This document shows positions 8,767 through 16,417 of a stretch of 64,000 bases of DNA, in pieces; position 1 is the first letter of the stretch; the number at the start of each line of letters is the position of its first letter. Origin of the DNA: Belliella calami (lineage in GTDB: Bacteria > Bacteroidota > Bacteroidia > Cytophagales > Cyclobacteriaceae); NCBI RefSeq assembly GCF_022549695.1, contig NZ_JAKZGS010000015.1:46572-110571 (forward strand), in the 5' to 3' direction. The position numbers and the translations under genes are program-made. Under the pieces are notes generated by a model. That model ran no database searches, had not been told where the DNA came from, and saw only the letters and a program-made list of their open reading frames with translations.

Positions 8767-9315
8767 TCAAATAGTTAGTTCGTTGTCAGATTGGATTTCA
8801 AGTCCTCTTTTAAAAACTTTTGCAATCGCATATATAATAACCCCCAGCAATAGGAATTCGAAGGATCCTCCAGAAAACTCACCCAATCCGTGCAGCTCAA
8901 ATCCTTTTTTAGAAAGCCATTTGAAATAGGCATTGGTTAAAAATATCAAAAAGGCAACCTGAATACTTGTTTCGCCGATTTTGGAAATTAATTTGTAAAT
9001 CTCCTTGCTGAAAGGGTTCATCAAATCGATTTTCAAGAAAATTCTTATCATTATATAAAAAATATAGGCCTTCAACGCCGTGATTGTTACGAGCAAAGAT
9101 AGGACACTGATGTAATACCATAGATTTTGTTGCATCAATTCATAAAGATTCAACCCTTGATAAAGATCCTGTGCTACAACAGGGTTAAAGATACTCAATA
9201 TTGAGGCAAACAATATTGCTCCGACTTTAATACAAAGTCCGATAAAAATAGACCAAATCACAATAGTTAGTAGCATTAGTCCAGTTTGGGTTTCCCATTT
9301 TTTCTTCCATTCCAT
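8767..9315 (-). CDS. DUF2975 membrane protein
   Basis: 182 aa with four predicted membrane helices (near residues 15-40, 65-95, 115-130 and 150-165) and a short cytoplasmic tail. The segment around FLKIDLMNPFSKEIYKLI between helices two and three is typical of DUF2975. The family is uncharacterised but is nearly always found with a small HTH protein, as here. The usual idea is that the membrane protein controls or is controlled by the regulator; this is inference. The ATG at 9315 is preceded by two palindromes at 9346-9380. Confidence 0.88.
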   Translation of the reverse strand: MEWKKKWETQTGLMLLTIVIWSIFIGLCIKVGAILFASILSIFNPVVAQDLYQGLNLYELMQQNLWYYISVLSLLVTITALKAYIFYIMIRIFLKIDLMNPFSKEIYKLISKIGETSIQVAFLIFLTNAYFKWLSKKGFELHGLGEFSGGSFEFLLLGVIIYAIAKVFKRGLEIQSDNELTI

Positions 9316-9345
9316 AGTTTTGACATTTTATATGCATCAAAGATC

Positions 9346-9380
9346 AATAAATATTTATTGATAAACAATAAATATTTATT
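9346..9380 (-). promoter_or_regulatory. Twin palindromic operator ahead of the DUF2975/HTH operon
   Basis: The perfect 14-bp palindrome AATAAATATTTATT occurs at 9346-9359 and again at 9367-9380. The 21-bp centre-to-centre distance is two helical turns, so two dimers would sit on the same DNA face. It is 31 bp upstream of the DUF2975 start, where a promoter is expected. The small HTH protein encoded by the operon is the obvious candidate to bind it. The rest of the 321-base gap up to 9636 is A/T-rich with no other clear feature. Confidence 0.6.
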
Positions 9381-9636
9381 ATTAATATAAAAATTCTTTG
9401 CTAGTGTGATTTGCAAGACAGGATTTTTCGCTTTATCCAAATCAAGCTTCAAGTCATCCTTGATCGTGTAAATAAATAAAACTGGGTTTTTATCAGTCCA
9501 ATATCAAATTGATTCCTATTGATATAGTTTTAAATAAATATAATAATTTTGTAATCTTTTATAATAATTACATAACGAAAATATTGTTGTTCATCACCAC
9601 CTTTGTTTATATCGGAGCTACAAAAATTTATTTTAA

Positions 9637-9756
9637 ATGAATAAAATATTCAAAGTACTATTAGCAGGTTATGGAGCTAAAAAATTTGGTGGTGGATGTT
9701 TAGGGACTATTGTAGTCTTTCTAATCATTTACTTTCTTTTAGGTCAATGCAGCTAA
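9637..9756 (+). CDS. 39-aa small membrane protein
   Basis: ATG 9637 to TAA 9754-9756. The peptide has a basic N-terminus, a glycine-rich stretch (AGYGAKKFGGGCLG), one hydrophobic helix (residues about 22-36) and ends in GQCS. I believe similar 40-residue peptides occur in other Bacteroidota but cannot name a family. The start has almost the same A/T-rich leader as the next gene (ATG 9811), supporting translation. The gene lies 54 bases upstream of the glycine-zipper protein on the same strand. Function is unknown; single-helix proteins of this size often bind larger membrane proteins, which is only a general guess. Confidence 0.6.
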   Translation: MNKIFKVLLAGYGAKKFGGGCLGTIVVFLIIYFLLGQCS

Positions 9757-9810
9757 TCAGCTGATTGACAATGCTAAAAACACATTTGTTTCACAAAAAA
9801 TTATTTTAAA

Positions 9811-10374
9811 ATGGAAAATTCAAAGAACCACAACGAAGGATTAGTAGATAAAACTTCTGAAAAAAGAGTACTTACAGGTATGTTCAGTGACAGACAAAGT
9901 ACTGAGAAAGCTTACAATACACTTCATGAAAGGGGGTATTCACAAGAGGAAATCAACTTGATCATGTCAAATGACACCAGAAAGAAGCATTTTGATGATG
10001 ATGCCTCCAAGGAAACAGAAATAGGAACCAAAGCTGCTGAGCATGCTGGCAAAGGTTCTGCAATCGGTGGTACACTGGGAGCAATTGCTGGGGTAGTCGC
10101 TGCAATCGGTACTAGTGTTGCAATTCCTGGGCTTGGTATATTAATCGCAGGTCCTATAGCAGCGGGATTGGCAGGTGCAGGTGCAGGTGGTCTTGCTGGT
10201 GGTGTTATTGGAGCCTTGGTTGGTTCTGGTATCCCAGAAGCAAGAGCAAAATTATATGAATCTGGAATTGAGGATGGCAATGTAGTCATCTCTGTAACTC
10301 CAAAAAATGAAGAAGACGCCAAGTTTTTGGAAGAAAATTGGAAAACAAACCGAGGTGAAGAAATTCACTGGTAG
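9811..10374 (+). CDS. General-stress-type protein with glycine-zipper membrane segment
   Basis: 187 aa. Residues about 20-60 (TGMFSDRQSTEKAYNTLHER and SQEEINLIM) form the small alpha/beta module known from general stress protein 17M-like families. Residues about 88-145 are a glycine/alanine-rich hydrophobic double segment (glycine zipper). Residues about 150-187 contain VVISVTPKNEEDAKFLEE, an acidic C-terminal strand. Related proteins are common in Bacteroidota and often sit near stress genes; here a DUF4142 lipoprotein gene follows after a terminator. The exact role is not known. Confidence 0.75.
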   Translation: MENSKNHNEGLVDKTSEKRVLTGMFSDRQSTEKAYNTLHERGYSQEEINLIMSNDTRKKHFDDDASKETEIGTKAAEHAGKGSAIGGTLGAIAGVVAAIGTSVAIPGLGILIAGPIAAGLAGAGAGGLAGGVIGALVGSGIPEARAKLYESGIEDGNVVISVTPKNEEDAKFLEENWKTNRGEEIHW

Positions 10375-10386
10375 AATCTAAATACC

Positions 10387-10428
10387 AAATATGCGAAGAG
10401 CTTGAGACAAGCTTTTCGCATATTTATT
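10387..10428 (+). terminator. Terminator after the stress-type gene
   Basis: An 18-bp stem with one G-U pair (10387-10404 with 10408-10425) closes on a 3-nt loop. The downstream side ends in T-rich sequence. It separates this gene from the DUF4142 gene 21 bases further on. Confidence 0.75.
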
Positions 10429-10448
10429 AAAACTAAACCAACTATTAT

Positions 10449-11066
10449 ATGAAAACAATAATCAATTTAAAATCTATCCTGATCTACACCTTATGTCTGG
10501 CAGGACCGATATTCTTGGCATATTCTTGCACTGAAAATAAAACTTCAGATTCCAAGGATATCGCACAGGAAGAAAACATGGCAAAGTTGACCAATGATGA
10601 CAAAACAATTGTGGTTATCGACAATGATAGTGACACGCAGTTTTTGATGGATGCAGCAGAAATGCAATTGGAAGAAATCAAATTGGGTCAACTTGCGCAG
10701 CAGCATGGTGATTCTGAGCATGTAAAAGAACTGGGTAAGATGATGGAAAATGATCATTCCAAAGCACATGAAGAATTGGTGGCACTAGCACGGTCCAAAT
10801 CAGTTTCTATCCCTACCACAGCTACAGAAGATACTCAAAAAGCTTATGATAAATTAGCGGATGAAAAAGGAAATGAATTTGGGAAATCTTATAGCAAAAT
10901 GATGGTAGATCATCATGAAGATGCTATAGATAAGTTTGAAAAAGCATCCAAGGATTCTGAAGATCCAGAAATCAGAGCTTGGGCTACTGAGAAACTGCCA
11001 AGTTTGAGAGCTCATTTGTCTCACGCTGAAGCTTGTAAAGAAAAATGTGAAAAAATGAAATCTTAA
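10449..11066 (+). CDS. DUF4142 lipoprotein (ferritin-like four-helix family)
   Basis: 205 aa. A signal peptide ends in a lipobox-like LAYSC (Cys at about 27), so the protein is probably a lipoprotein. The DUF4142 domain covers residues about 58-200, with DTQFLMDAAEMQLEEIKLGQ and MVDHHEDAIDKFEKASKD; paired helices with conserved His/Asp/Glu are typical of this ferritin-like family. Its biochemical role is not established. It shares orientation with the two genes before it but has its own leader after a terminator. The C-terminal KEKCEKMKS tail holds a second cysteine. Confidence 0.88.
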   Translation: MKTIINLKSILIYTLCLAGPIFLAYSCTENKTSDSKDIAQEENMAKLTNDDKTIVVIDNDSDTQFLMDAAEMQLEEIKLGQLAQQHGDSEHVKELGKMMENDHSKAHEELVALARSKSVSIPTTATEDTQKAYDKLADEKGNEFGKSYSKMMVDHHEDAIDKFEKASKDSEDPEIRAWATEKLPSLRAHLSHAEACKEKCEKMKS

Positions 11067-11179
11067 TATTTAGGTTTCGGAATATTTGAAATATCCTAGA
11101 TTCAACAATGGTTTTTGTAAAGAATGTAGACTCTGCAAGAGATCATGAATCGAATGAATTTTGATACTTTTAGTTTCAC

Positions 11180-11216
11180 AAATACAGCAGACTTTGTTTG
11201 CTGTATTTTTTTGTTT
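11180..11216 (+). terminator. Terminator downstream of the DUF4142 gene
   Basis: A 9-bp stem (AATACAGCA at 11181-11189 with TGCTGTATT at 11199-11207) is followed by a long T run. It lies 115 bases beyond the stop codon. The remaining gap to 11399 is A/T-rich with no other recognisable feature. Confidence 0.7.
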
Positions 11217-11399
11217 TTTCAAGTTGCTGACGACTTTGAAAATTGTAATTAAAAGATCTTTTTTTTGAAAACAGATTTTTTAATCAACAGATGCAGCTAT
11301 CTACTTTGATCAAAATACTTGTATGCTCAATAATGCATGAAAAAATGGCAGGATTTTGGTTTTAAGAATTGATTATTTCACCTATAAATCATCAACTAT

Positions 11400-11960
11400 A
11401 TGAAAATCTATGTTAAAAATATGGCTTGTGAAAGCTGCAAGCTTGTAGTGAAAGAAGCTTTGGAAGAATTGGATATTGAAGTAGAGAAAGTGGACTTGGG
11501 TGAAATCGATACAAAAGAAGATGTATCCGATGAAGATAAAAAGAAGCTGAATGACAAAATCAAGAAAGTAGGACTGGAGCTGCTAGAAAAAAGACAGGGA
11601 ATCTTGATTGAAAAAATCAGGAAAGTCATAATTGATTATGTCTATAATTCAGAAGATAAGCCACATAGAAATTTCTCTGTACTTCTCAGTGAAGAACTGA
11701 ATAATAGCTACCCATATTTGGCAAATTTTTTCTCAGAAATAGAAGCAACCACCATCGAACAATACATTATAGCTTTGAAAGTAGAAAGAATCAAGGAGCT
11801 CATTATATTTGGCGAAGATACATTGTCAGAAATCGCTGATAAGCTACATTATAGCAGCGTAGCACATTTATCTGCACAATTCAAAAAAGTCACAGGTCTT
11901 ACGCCATCTCATTTCAAAGCCTTAAAAGAAAAAAGAAGGATTTCGATACAGAACATTTAA
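11400..11960 (+). CDS. AraC-type regulator fused to an HMA-like metal-binding N-terminus
   Basis: 186 aa. Residues 1-60 resemble a heavy-metal-associated domain: MACESCK gives the M-x-C-x-x-C metal motif, followed by an alternating beta/alpha pattern. Residues about 75-180 are the AraC double helix-turn-helix: SLLSEEL-type first helix set, then VERIKELIIFGEDTLSEIAD and YSSVAHLSAQFKKVTGLTP, the conserved second HTH. A link between a CxxC metal site and AraC DNA binding suggests response to copper or another thiophilic metal, but no metal pump or chaperone gene is adjacent. Similar short fusions exist in Bacteroidota; the target genes are unknown. Confidence 0.82.
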   Translation: MKIYVKNMACESCKLVVKEALEELDIEVEKVDLGEIDTKEDVSDEDKKKLNDKIKKVGLELLEKRQGILIEKIRKVIIDYVYNSEDKPHRNFSVLLSEELNNSYPYLANFFSEIEATTIEQYIIALKVERIKELIIFGEDTLSEIADKLHYSSVAHLSAQFKKVTGLTPSHFKALKEKRRISIQNI

Positions 11961-12084
11961 TGGCATTGCAAGATATTTGGTTTTATAAATCAAATGGAAT
12001 GAACCAGAAGCGAGATGAGATGTGAGATATGACTCAATTAAGGTCTTTTTCAATACCACTAAGTTGACACCTATAAACAGGATG

Positions 12085-12501
12085 TCATTTTCTCCAAGTA
12101 AAAATATAGAGCATGATCACTTTGGAATAACGCAAACTCCATGGTACCGTAACTACCGCAGGAACGAATATCATCAAGTAATAAACCCAAAGCGGAGGAT
12201 TACTGAAAATAAAATAGGTCAGGAGACCAAAAACCACAAACAATGCTACACCAAAAGCATAAGTGAGAAACATTGAGATTTGATAAAACCCGGGTTCGGG
12301 CATAAACTTGAATCCACAATTGGGGCATGCTTCCTTAAGTTCATTGAATCTTGAGAGATCTGTAGCCTTTGATTTGAACATCTGTCCTTTTGTACAAATT
12401 GGACATTTACAGGCAGCCATGGATTGCCAAAGATTTCCTTTGACAATGCTTTTTGGTAAAGTGTCAGAATGATTTGCTTTTTGATAACCTTTGCTTTCCA
12501 T
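12085..12501 (-). CDS. DUF983 membrane protein with zinc-ribbon cysteines
   Basis: 138 aa. The N-terminal half has CKCPICTKG and CPNCGFKF, two cysteine pairs that resemble a zinc ribbon, then two membrane helices (residues about 75-95 and 100-120). This matches the DUF983 family, which has no proven function. It is divergent from an AraC gene that starts at 12611, with 109 bases between the starts. A TTTATACTTATAAG stretch in that gap is partly palindromic and could hold promoters for both. Confidence 0.88.
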   Translation of the reverse strand: MESKGYQKANHSDTLPKSIVKGNLWQSMAACKCPICTKGQMFKSKATDLSRFNELKEACPNCGFKFMPEPGFYQISMFLTYAFGVALFVVFGLLTYFIFSNPPLWVYYLMIFVPAVVTVPWSLRYSKVIMLYIFTWRK

Positions 12502-12610
12502 CTCTTTTGAATCTTATTTCACTTGCAAATTTCGATAATTATCTTTTTTATACTTATAAGAAAAGTAGCAAGTATTAGGATGATTCAGACATGTCTGTTA
12601 ATTTTAAAAT

Positions 12611-13483
12611 ATGAAAAGTGTATTTCCAATCTTAAATATCGATCAGTTTCCAGCGGAGCGGAATGGCGAATTTTATGCAAATGACATTCGAAGTCACATC
12701 GATCTGCACCATCATCATATCAGCAAACCGCATAAGCATGATTTTTACCTGACTGTCATTTTTACCAAAGGGAGTGGCTTTCATGAAATTGATTTCAACT
12801 CATACAAAGTAACTGCGGGTTCTGTATTTTTGCTCAAGCCTGGCCAAACCCACTTTTGGGACTTGTCAGATGATATTTCTGGCTATGTGATTTTGCATAG
12901 TAAGCTGTTTTTTGACCTGAATTACTCCAAAAGATCAATTGATAATTTTCCGTTTTTCTATTCCGTCCAAAACGATCCAAGTATTTATCTTGACTTGGAG
13001 AATATGGAGGAAGTCGTACAGATTTTTAGAGCAATAAAAAATGAATATGATTCTGATAAAATTTTCAAACATCAGAAGATCGGTAGTCTGACAGACTTGC
13101 TCTACATTGCATTGAGCAGAGTGTATCAGTCAAAAATCAGTGTTTCTGGACATCATTCAGGGATTCAACTTGAGCAGTTGAGAAAGTTGGAATCCCTCAT
13201 TGATCAAAATTATTTATCTGAAAAATCAGCGGCTTTTTACGCAGAACGGATGAATATTAGCTCTAGGCATCTCAATAGAATAATTCAAAATCTTTTGGGG
13301 AAAACCACAACAGATTTGATCTTAGAAAGGGTGATGCTTGAGGCACAAAGACTTTTGTCCGCTTCAAAGATGACAGTTGCGGAATTGACCGGTTTTCTTG
13401 GTTATGAAGATCAATCTTACTTTTCGAGGTTGTTCAAAAACCGGCTTGGTGTCACTCCGACAGAATTTAGCAAGAGGTATTGA
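12611..13483 (+). CDS. AraC-family transcriptional regulator with cupin sensor domain
   Basis: 290 aa. Residues about 25-95 form a cupin-like AraC N-terminal sensor domain with a histidine-rich start (HHHHISKPHKHDF) and PGQTHFWDL. Residues about 190-288 are the double HTH: YAERMNISSRHLNRIIQ and LTGFLGYEDQSYFSRLFKN, ending in the classical GVTPTEFSKRY. The ligand and target genes are unknown; divergent DUF983 and convergent GyrI/DUF1801 genes are neighbours. Full length for the family. Confidence 0.92.
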   Translation: MKSVFPILNIDQFPAERNGEFYANDIRSHIDLHHHHISKPHKHDFYLTVIFTKGSGFHEIDFNSYKVTAGSVFLLKPGQTHFWDLSDDISGYVILHSKLFFDLNYSKRSIDNFPFFYSVQNDPSIYLDLENMEEVVQIFRAIKNEYDSDKIFKHQKIGSLTDLLYIALSRVYQSKISVSGHHSGIQLEQLRKLESLIDQNYLSEKSAAFYAERMNISSRHLNRIIQNLLGKTTTDLILERVMLEAQRLLSASKMTVAELTGFLGYEDQSYFSRLFKNRLGVTPTEFSKRY

Positions 13484-13485
13484 AA

Positions 13486-13839
13486 TCATAATGAAGTGTA
13501 GAGACTCAAACCTTCCTTGAGGATTTCTTCGATTGTCTGTACGGGCAAATCCAAATTTGGATTTACCCTAAAGATTTTCATTCTTTTTCTACTTCCTTTT
13601 TCCAAAGCTTCATGCTTGATTAGATTTCCATCTACCATCAAGATATATGGTTCATCAATTTTTTTGTCGATCCACAGATAACAGAAGATTTTTTTCTTAT
13701 AGTAAAAACAAGGCATTCCGTACTTGATTGTCTCGGAAATGTCTTTGTTTTGTCCAAGGATAATGCTACGCAATGCAAGCAAACAACTCTTGTTTGGTTA
13801 TGGTTTATTAAGATAGCAGTTGAGAATCCCTTCAGCCAT
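13486..13839 (-). pseudogene. DUF1801 protein gene interrupted by one in-frame stop
   Basis: Reading from ATG 13839 gives MAEGILNCYLNKP, then TAA at 13798-13800, then PNKSCLLALRSIIL and the rest of a DUF1801 domain (KYGMPCFYYKKK, FCYLWIDKK, RMKIFRVN) to the stop at 13486. In the family the interrupted spot is normally the Glu of a P-E-P-N-K motif, so a single GAA to TAA change explains the stop. The frame is otherwise intact. Downstream of the stop only non-ATG or internal starts exist (TTG 13782, ATG within GMPCF). The gene lies 5 bases after the GyrI-like gene on the same strand. It may be a recent pseudogene, a sequencing error, or a restart from TTG. Confidence 0.75.
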
Positions 13840-13844
13840 TTTGA

Positions 13845-14303
13845 TTATTTTACGGCTATAAATATGTCAATTTCGGCTGCTTCTTGGTTTTGGGATTTTT
13901 CTCCATAAACTTCAAAATCAGCTGTGTAGCGCCTTGGTAAATCTGAATTCCAAATTTTCAACCATTCCTCATATACGATATTATCCTCTAAGTTACCTTT
14001 TGCAGTGAACTTCTTATAGGTTTTGCTTTCAATTTTTTTTCCTACCATTCCTTCCGGAATACTTTCCAAGGAACTTACTTTACAGCCTAATATGGCTGTG
14101 TAAGGACGAGTATGATCTTTTTCGTAATCAGTGTAAATACAATAAACCGAATCTTCGATTCTATTGGGGATTTTTGCCATGATGCTTTCCTCAAAAAACT
14201 TCCCCCAAATCGCAGGCATATCTGTAGCTGCTTGACTATTTTCATTTGAGGTTCTTACAGAGATTCCGATTACCATAAAAGGCTCTAAAGTGATGTTATC
14301 CAT
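13845..14303 (-). CDS. GyrI-like effector-binding domain protein
   Basis: 152 aa, a stand-alone GyrI/AraC effector-binding fold (SOUL-like duplicated beta-alpha-beta-beta). Visible features are FMVIGISVRT at the N-terminus, AIWGKFFEE, VYCIYTDYE and the C-terminal DLPRRYTADFEVYG. Such domains bind small hydrophobic molecules and sometimes sequester or hydrolyse them. No DNA-binding domain is attached. It is followed 5 bases later by the broken DUF1801 gene, a partner it often has in Bacteroidota as far as I recall. Transcription converges with the AraC gene at 13483. Confidence 0.85.
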   Translation of the reverse strand: MDNITLEPFMVIGISVRTSNENSQAATDMPAIWGKFFEESIMAKIPNRIEDSVYCIYTDYEKDHTRPYTAILGCKVSSLESIPEGMVGKKIESKTYKKFTAKGNLEDNIVYEEWLKIWNSDLPRRYTADFEVYGEKSQNQEAAEIDIFIAVK

Positions 14304-14530
14304 TTCTATTTTTTTTGTTCGATGGTAAAACTAAGAAGCTTCTGTGACAGCCCTATGTCAAGGGTTTCCAAAACTTTTACTTTTCAGGAAAATAGTGAAG
14401 CAAACTTTTTCATAGTTGATTGCCATATTTCAGTTTGACGGAATCTTATAAACATGAAAGTTTGAACAATCACTAAACTATAAAATCATTTTTAAAGACT
14501 CACAAATGATCTTGAAGCAAAAAAAAATCT

Positions 14531-14920
14531 CTATAAGAAATATGTCAAGCTTCTACCGTTTTTATCTGATTTGATGATATTATTGTTTTTCAAATGAGAA
14601 AGCCGGACCGAAATTGATTTTTCGATTTTTTTCAATTCAATTTTTGGTTCAAGCACTTGCAAATGATTCAGAATATCTTGCTTGTCACCTGATTTGATTT
14701 CATTCAATGCATACAATATTTTCTTATCCATTTTCAGTTTGCTCGAATAAGAATTGGGTATTTCCTTATCTATAGTTGGAGTGAAGCTATAATTAGCTGT
14801 AGAAAAATCGGTACCTGTAATAGCATTTAAGGCTACTTCAACTTTTTCCAATTCTTGCTTCAAGCTTTCCCTTTTTGATTTAAGGAACATTATTATTTCC
14901 TCTTCTGATACCTCTCCCAT
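14531..14920 (-). CDS. Unrecognised small protein, coiled coil plus winged-helix-like C-terminus
   Basis: 129 aa, no family recognised. Residues about 5-32 are charged and heptad-like (EEEIIMFLKSKRESLKQELEK), suggesting a short coiled coil for dimerisation. A polar linker follows, and residues about 62-129 (KMDKKILYALNEIKSG, SVRLSHLKNNNIIKS, GRSLTYFL) have the length and helix-helix-helix-wing pattern of a winged helix. It may be a DNA-binding protein; this is a structural guess. It stands alone, with 227 and 256 bases of A/T-rich sequence on either side that show no clear feature. Confidence 0.6.
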   Translation of the reverse strand: MGEVSEEEIIMFLKSKRESLKQELEKVEVALNAITGTDFSTANYSFTPTIDKEIPNSYSSKLKMDKKILYALNEIKSGDKQDILNHLQVLEPKIELKKIEKSISVRLSHLKNNNIIKSDKNGRSLTYFL

Positions 14921-15212
14921 AACTGATGAATATTTTGAATAATTGGATAAATATAAGTATTCCTTGAAATGGCCTTTTAGTTACTTAAATAAAATTGCCA
15001 CCACACAGCAAAAGTATAATTAATATATTTTAATCTATGTGTTTTTTTAAATAAATATTGATTAATCAAATTTCGATCAAACTCTATGAGAGTGCTTATC
15101 GTAGGTAAAAGTGGTGTCATACTAAAAAGAAATAAATTAATTGCGTTACTAAATTCTTTAAAAAGGATATTCGATTTTGAATTTCATTAATAAAAAAAGC
15201 AAAGCTATAATT

Positions 15213-15812
15213 ATGGATCATAGAGAAAAGGAATTGAAGTTATTTTTGGCAATCGAAGAACTTTTTCTAACTAATGGACATGTGTCACTTGGTATTAATA
15301 GAGTAGCAAAAAAATCAGGTTTAGATAAGTCTTACATTTATCGAAAATATGGTTCTTTTGAGAGCTTACTTGAGAAGTATTTCAAACAAAAGGACTTCTG
15401 GTCAACCAAAGTCGATCAAATGAGCCAAGCCATCATTCCTGATAGTCCTTTTACTTTCAAACAGATTATTGATTTTTATTTGCATAAGCAATTCGATTCT
15501 ATTTTGTCGGATGAACAGCTGCAAAAACTGATGATTTGGAGTATTTCCGAAGAGAATGATCTGATGAAATCATTTGTATCAAAAAGGGAAAAGGTAGGAG
15601 AAGGTCTGTTTGAAATGTCTGGAGAATTTTTGAAAGATTTACCCATCGATTTCAGGGCTGTTTCTGCAATAAATGTTGCTGCCATCTATTATCTATCCTT
15701 ACATGCCGCAACTAATAATGGTACTTTCTGTGGTTTGAATCTGAATGATAAAGAAGATCAAGACAAAATCAAGAAAGCAATTTCTTATATCAATGGTGTA
15801 TTTTTGAAATAA
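15213..15812 (+). CDS. TetR-like transcriptional regulator
   Basis: 199 aa from ATG 15213; the frame is open from TTG 15177, but the 12 extra residues are low-complexity and the ATG fits the domain boundary. Residues about 3-50 give a TetR HTH: ELFLTNGHVSLGINRVAKKS and LDKSYIYRKYGSFESLL. The rest is the helical ligand-binding part, without recognisable ligand residues. No divergent target gene is adjacent; the downstream region is 600 bases without genes. The target is unknown. Confidence 0.8.
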   Translation: MDHREKELKLFLAIEELFLTNGHVSLGINRVAKKSGLDKSYIYRKYGSFESLLEKYFKQKDFWSTKVDQMSQAIIPDSPFTFKQIIDFYLHKQFDSILSDEQLQKLMIWSISEENDLMKSFVSKREKVGEGLFEMSGEFLKDLPIDFRAVSAINVAAIYYLSLHAATNNGTFCGLNLNDKEDQDKIKKAISYINGVFLK

Positions 15813-16145
15813 GTTTTAAGCTTTTATGTATGACCGCAATATTTACCCATGACAAATCAATAATCATTCAGTCATGAAATTTTAAAAAAAATATAAAATG
15901 CTACAATCCAATTTGTTGCGTATTTTTTTAGTATTTTTTTTTATAAATTAAAATAAGATAAAATAAAAATAATTATATTTAAATATTGATCTGAAAGGTT
16001 TGATGAAACTCTTGGTGTTAGCTTCAAGAAGTTTCAAAACTAAAAGAACACAATAATTTAATTTCAATTAGAAAAAGTACTTCAAAATTTTAGATACAGC
16101 GGTTCCTTTTTTCATTTAATAGAAAATGGTTTCACCCATTTTGCA

Positions 16146-16295
16146 CAGCCTGTAAAATTTATTTGCAGGCTGATTTTTGTTTTGGTAAGAAGGCAAAAAT
16201 CAAAGCACTTTTGAATAATTACTTCCTGTCATTTTTAACAACATCCAAATTAAAGAAGACCAATGAATGCAACAAAAAGTACATCCATTGGTCTT
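16146..16295 (+). terminator. Two hairpins in the 605-base gap after the TetR-like gene
   Basis: First hairpin: CAGCCTG (16146-16152) with CAGGCTG (16166-16172), followed by ATTTTTGTTTT, a typical terminator. Second: AAGACCAATG (16256-16265) with CATTGGTCTT (16286-16295). The first is over 300 bases beyond the TetR-like stop codon at 15812, so an unseen transcript may end here. I found no convincing ORF or RNA gene in 15813-16417; the sequence is very A/T-rich. Confidence 0.5.
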
Positions 16296-16417
16296 TATCC
16301 CATAGAACATTTCAACATTATCATTCTTAACATTTTCCTAATCGCTCAATTCCAAAATTCTACAAGATTCGCTTTACCTTCGGTATTTATCATTCACATT
16401 TTACAAATATTTCACCA

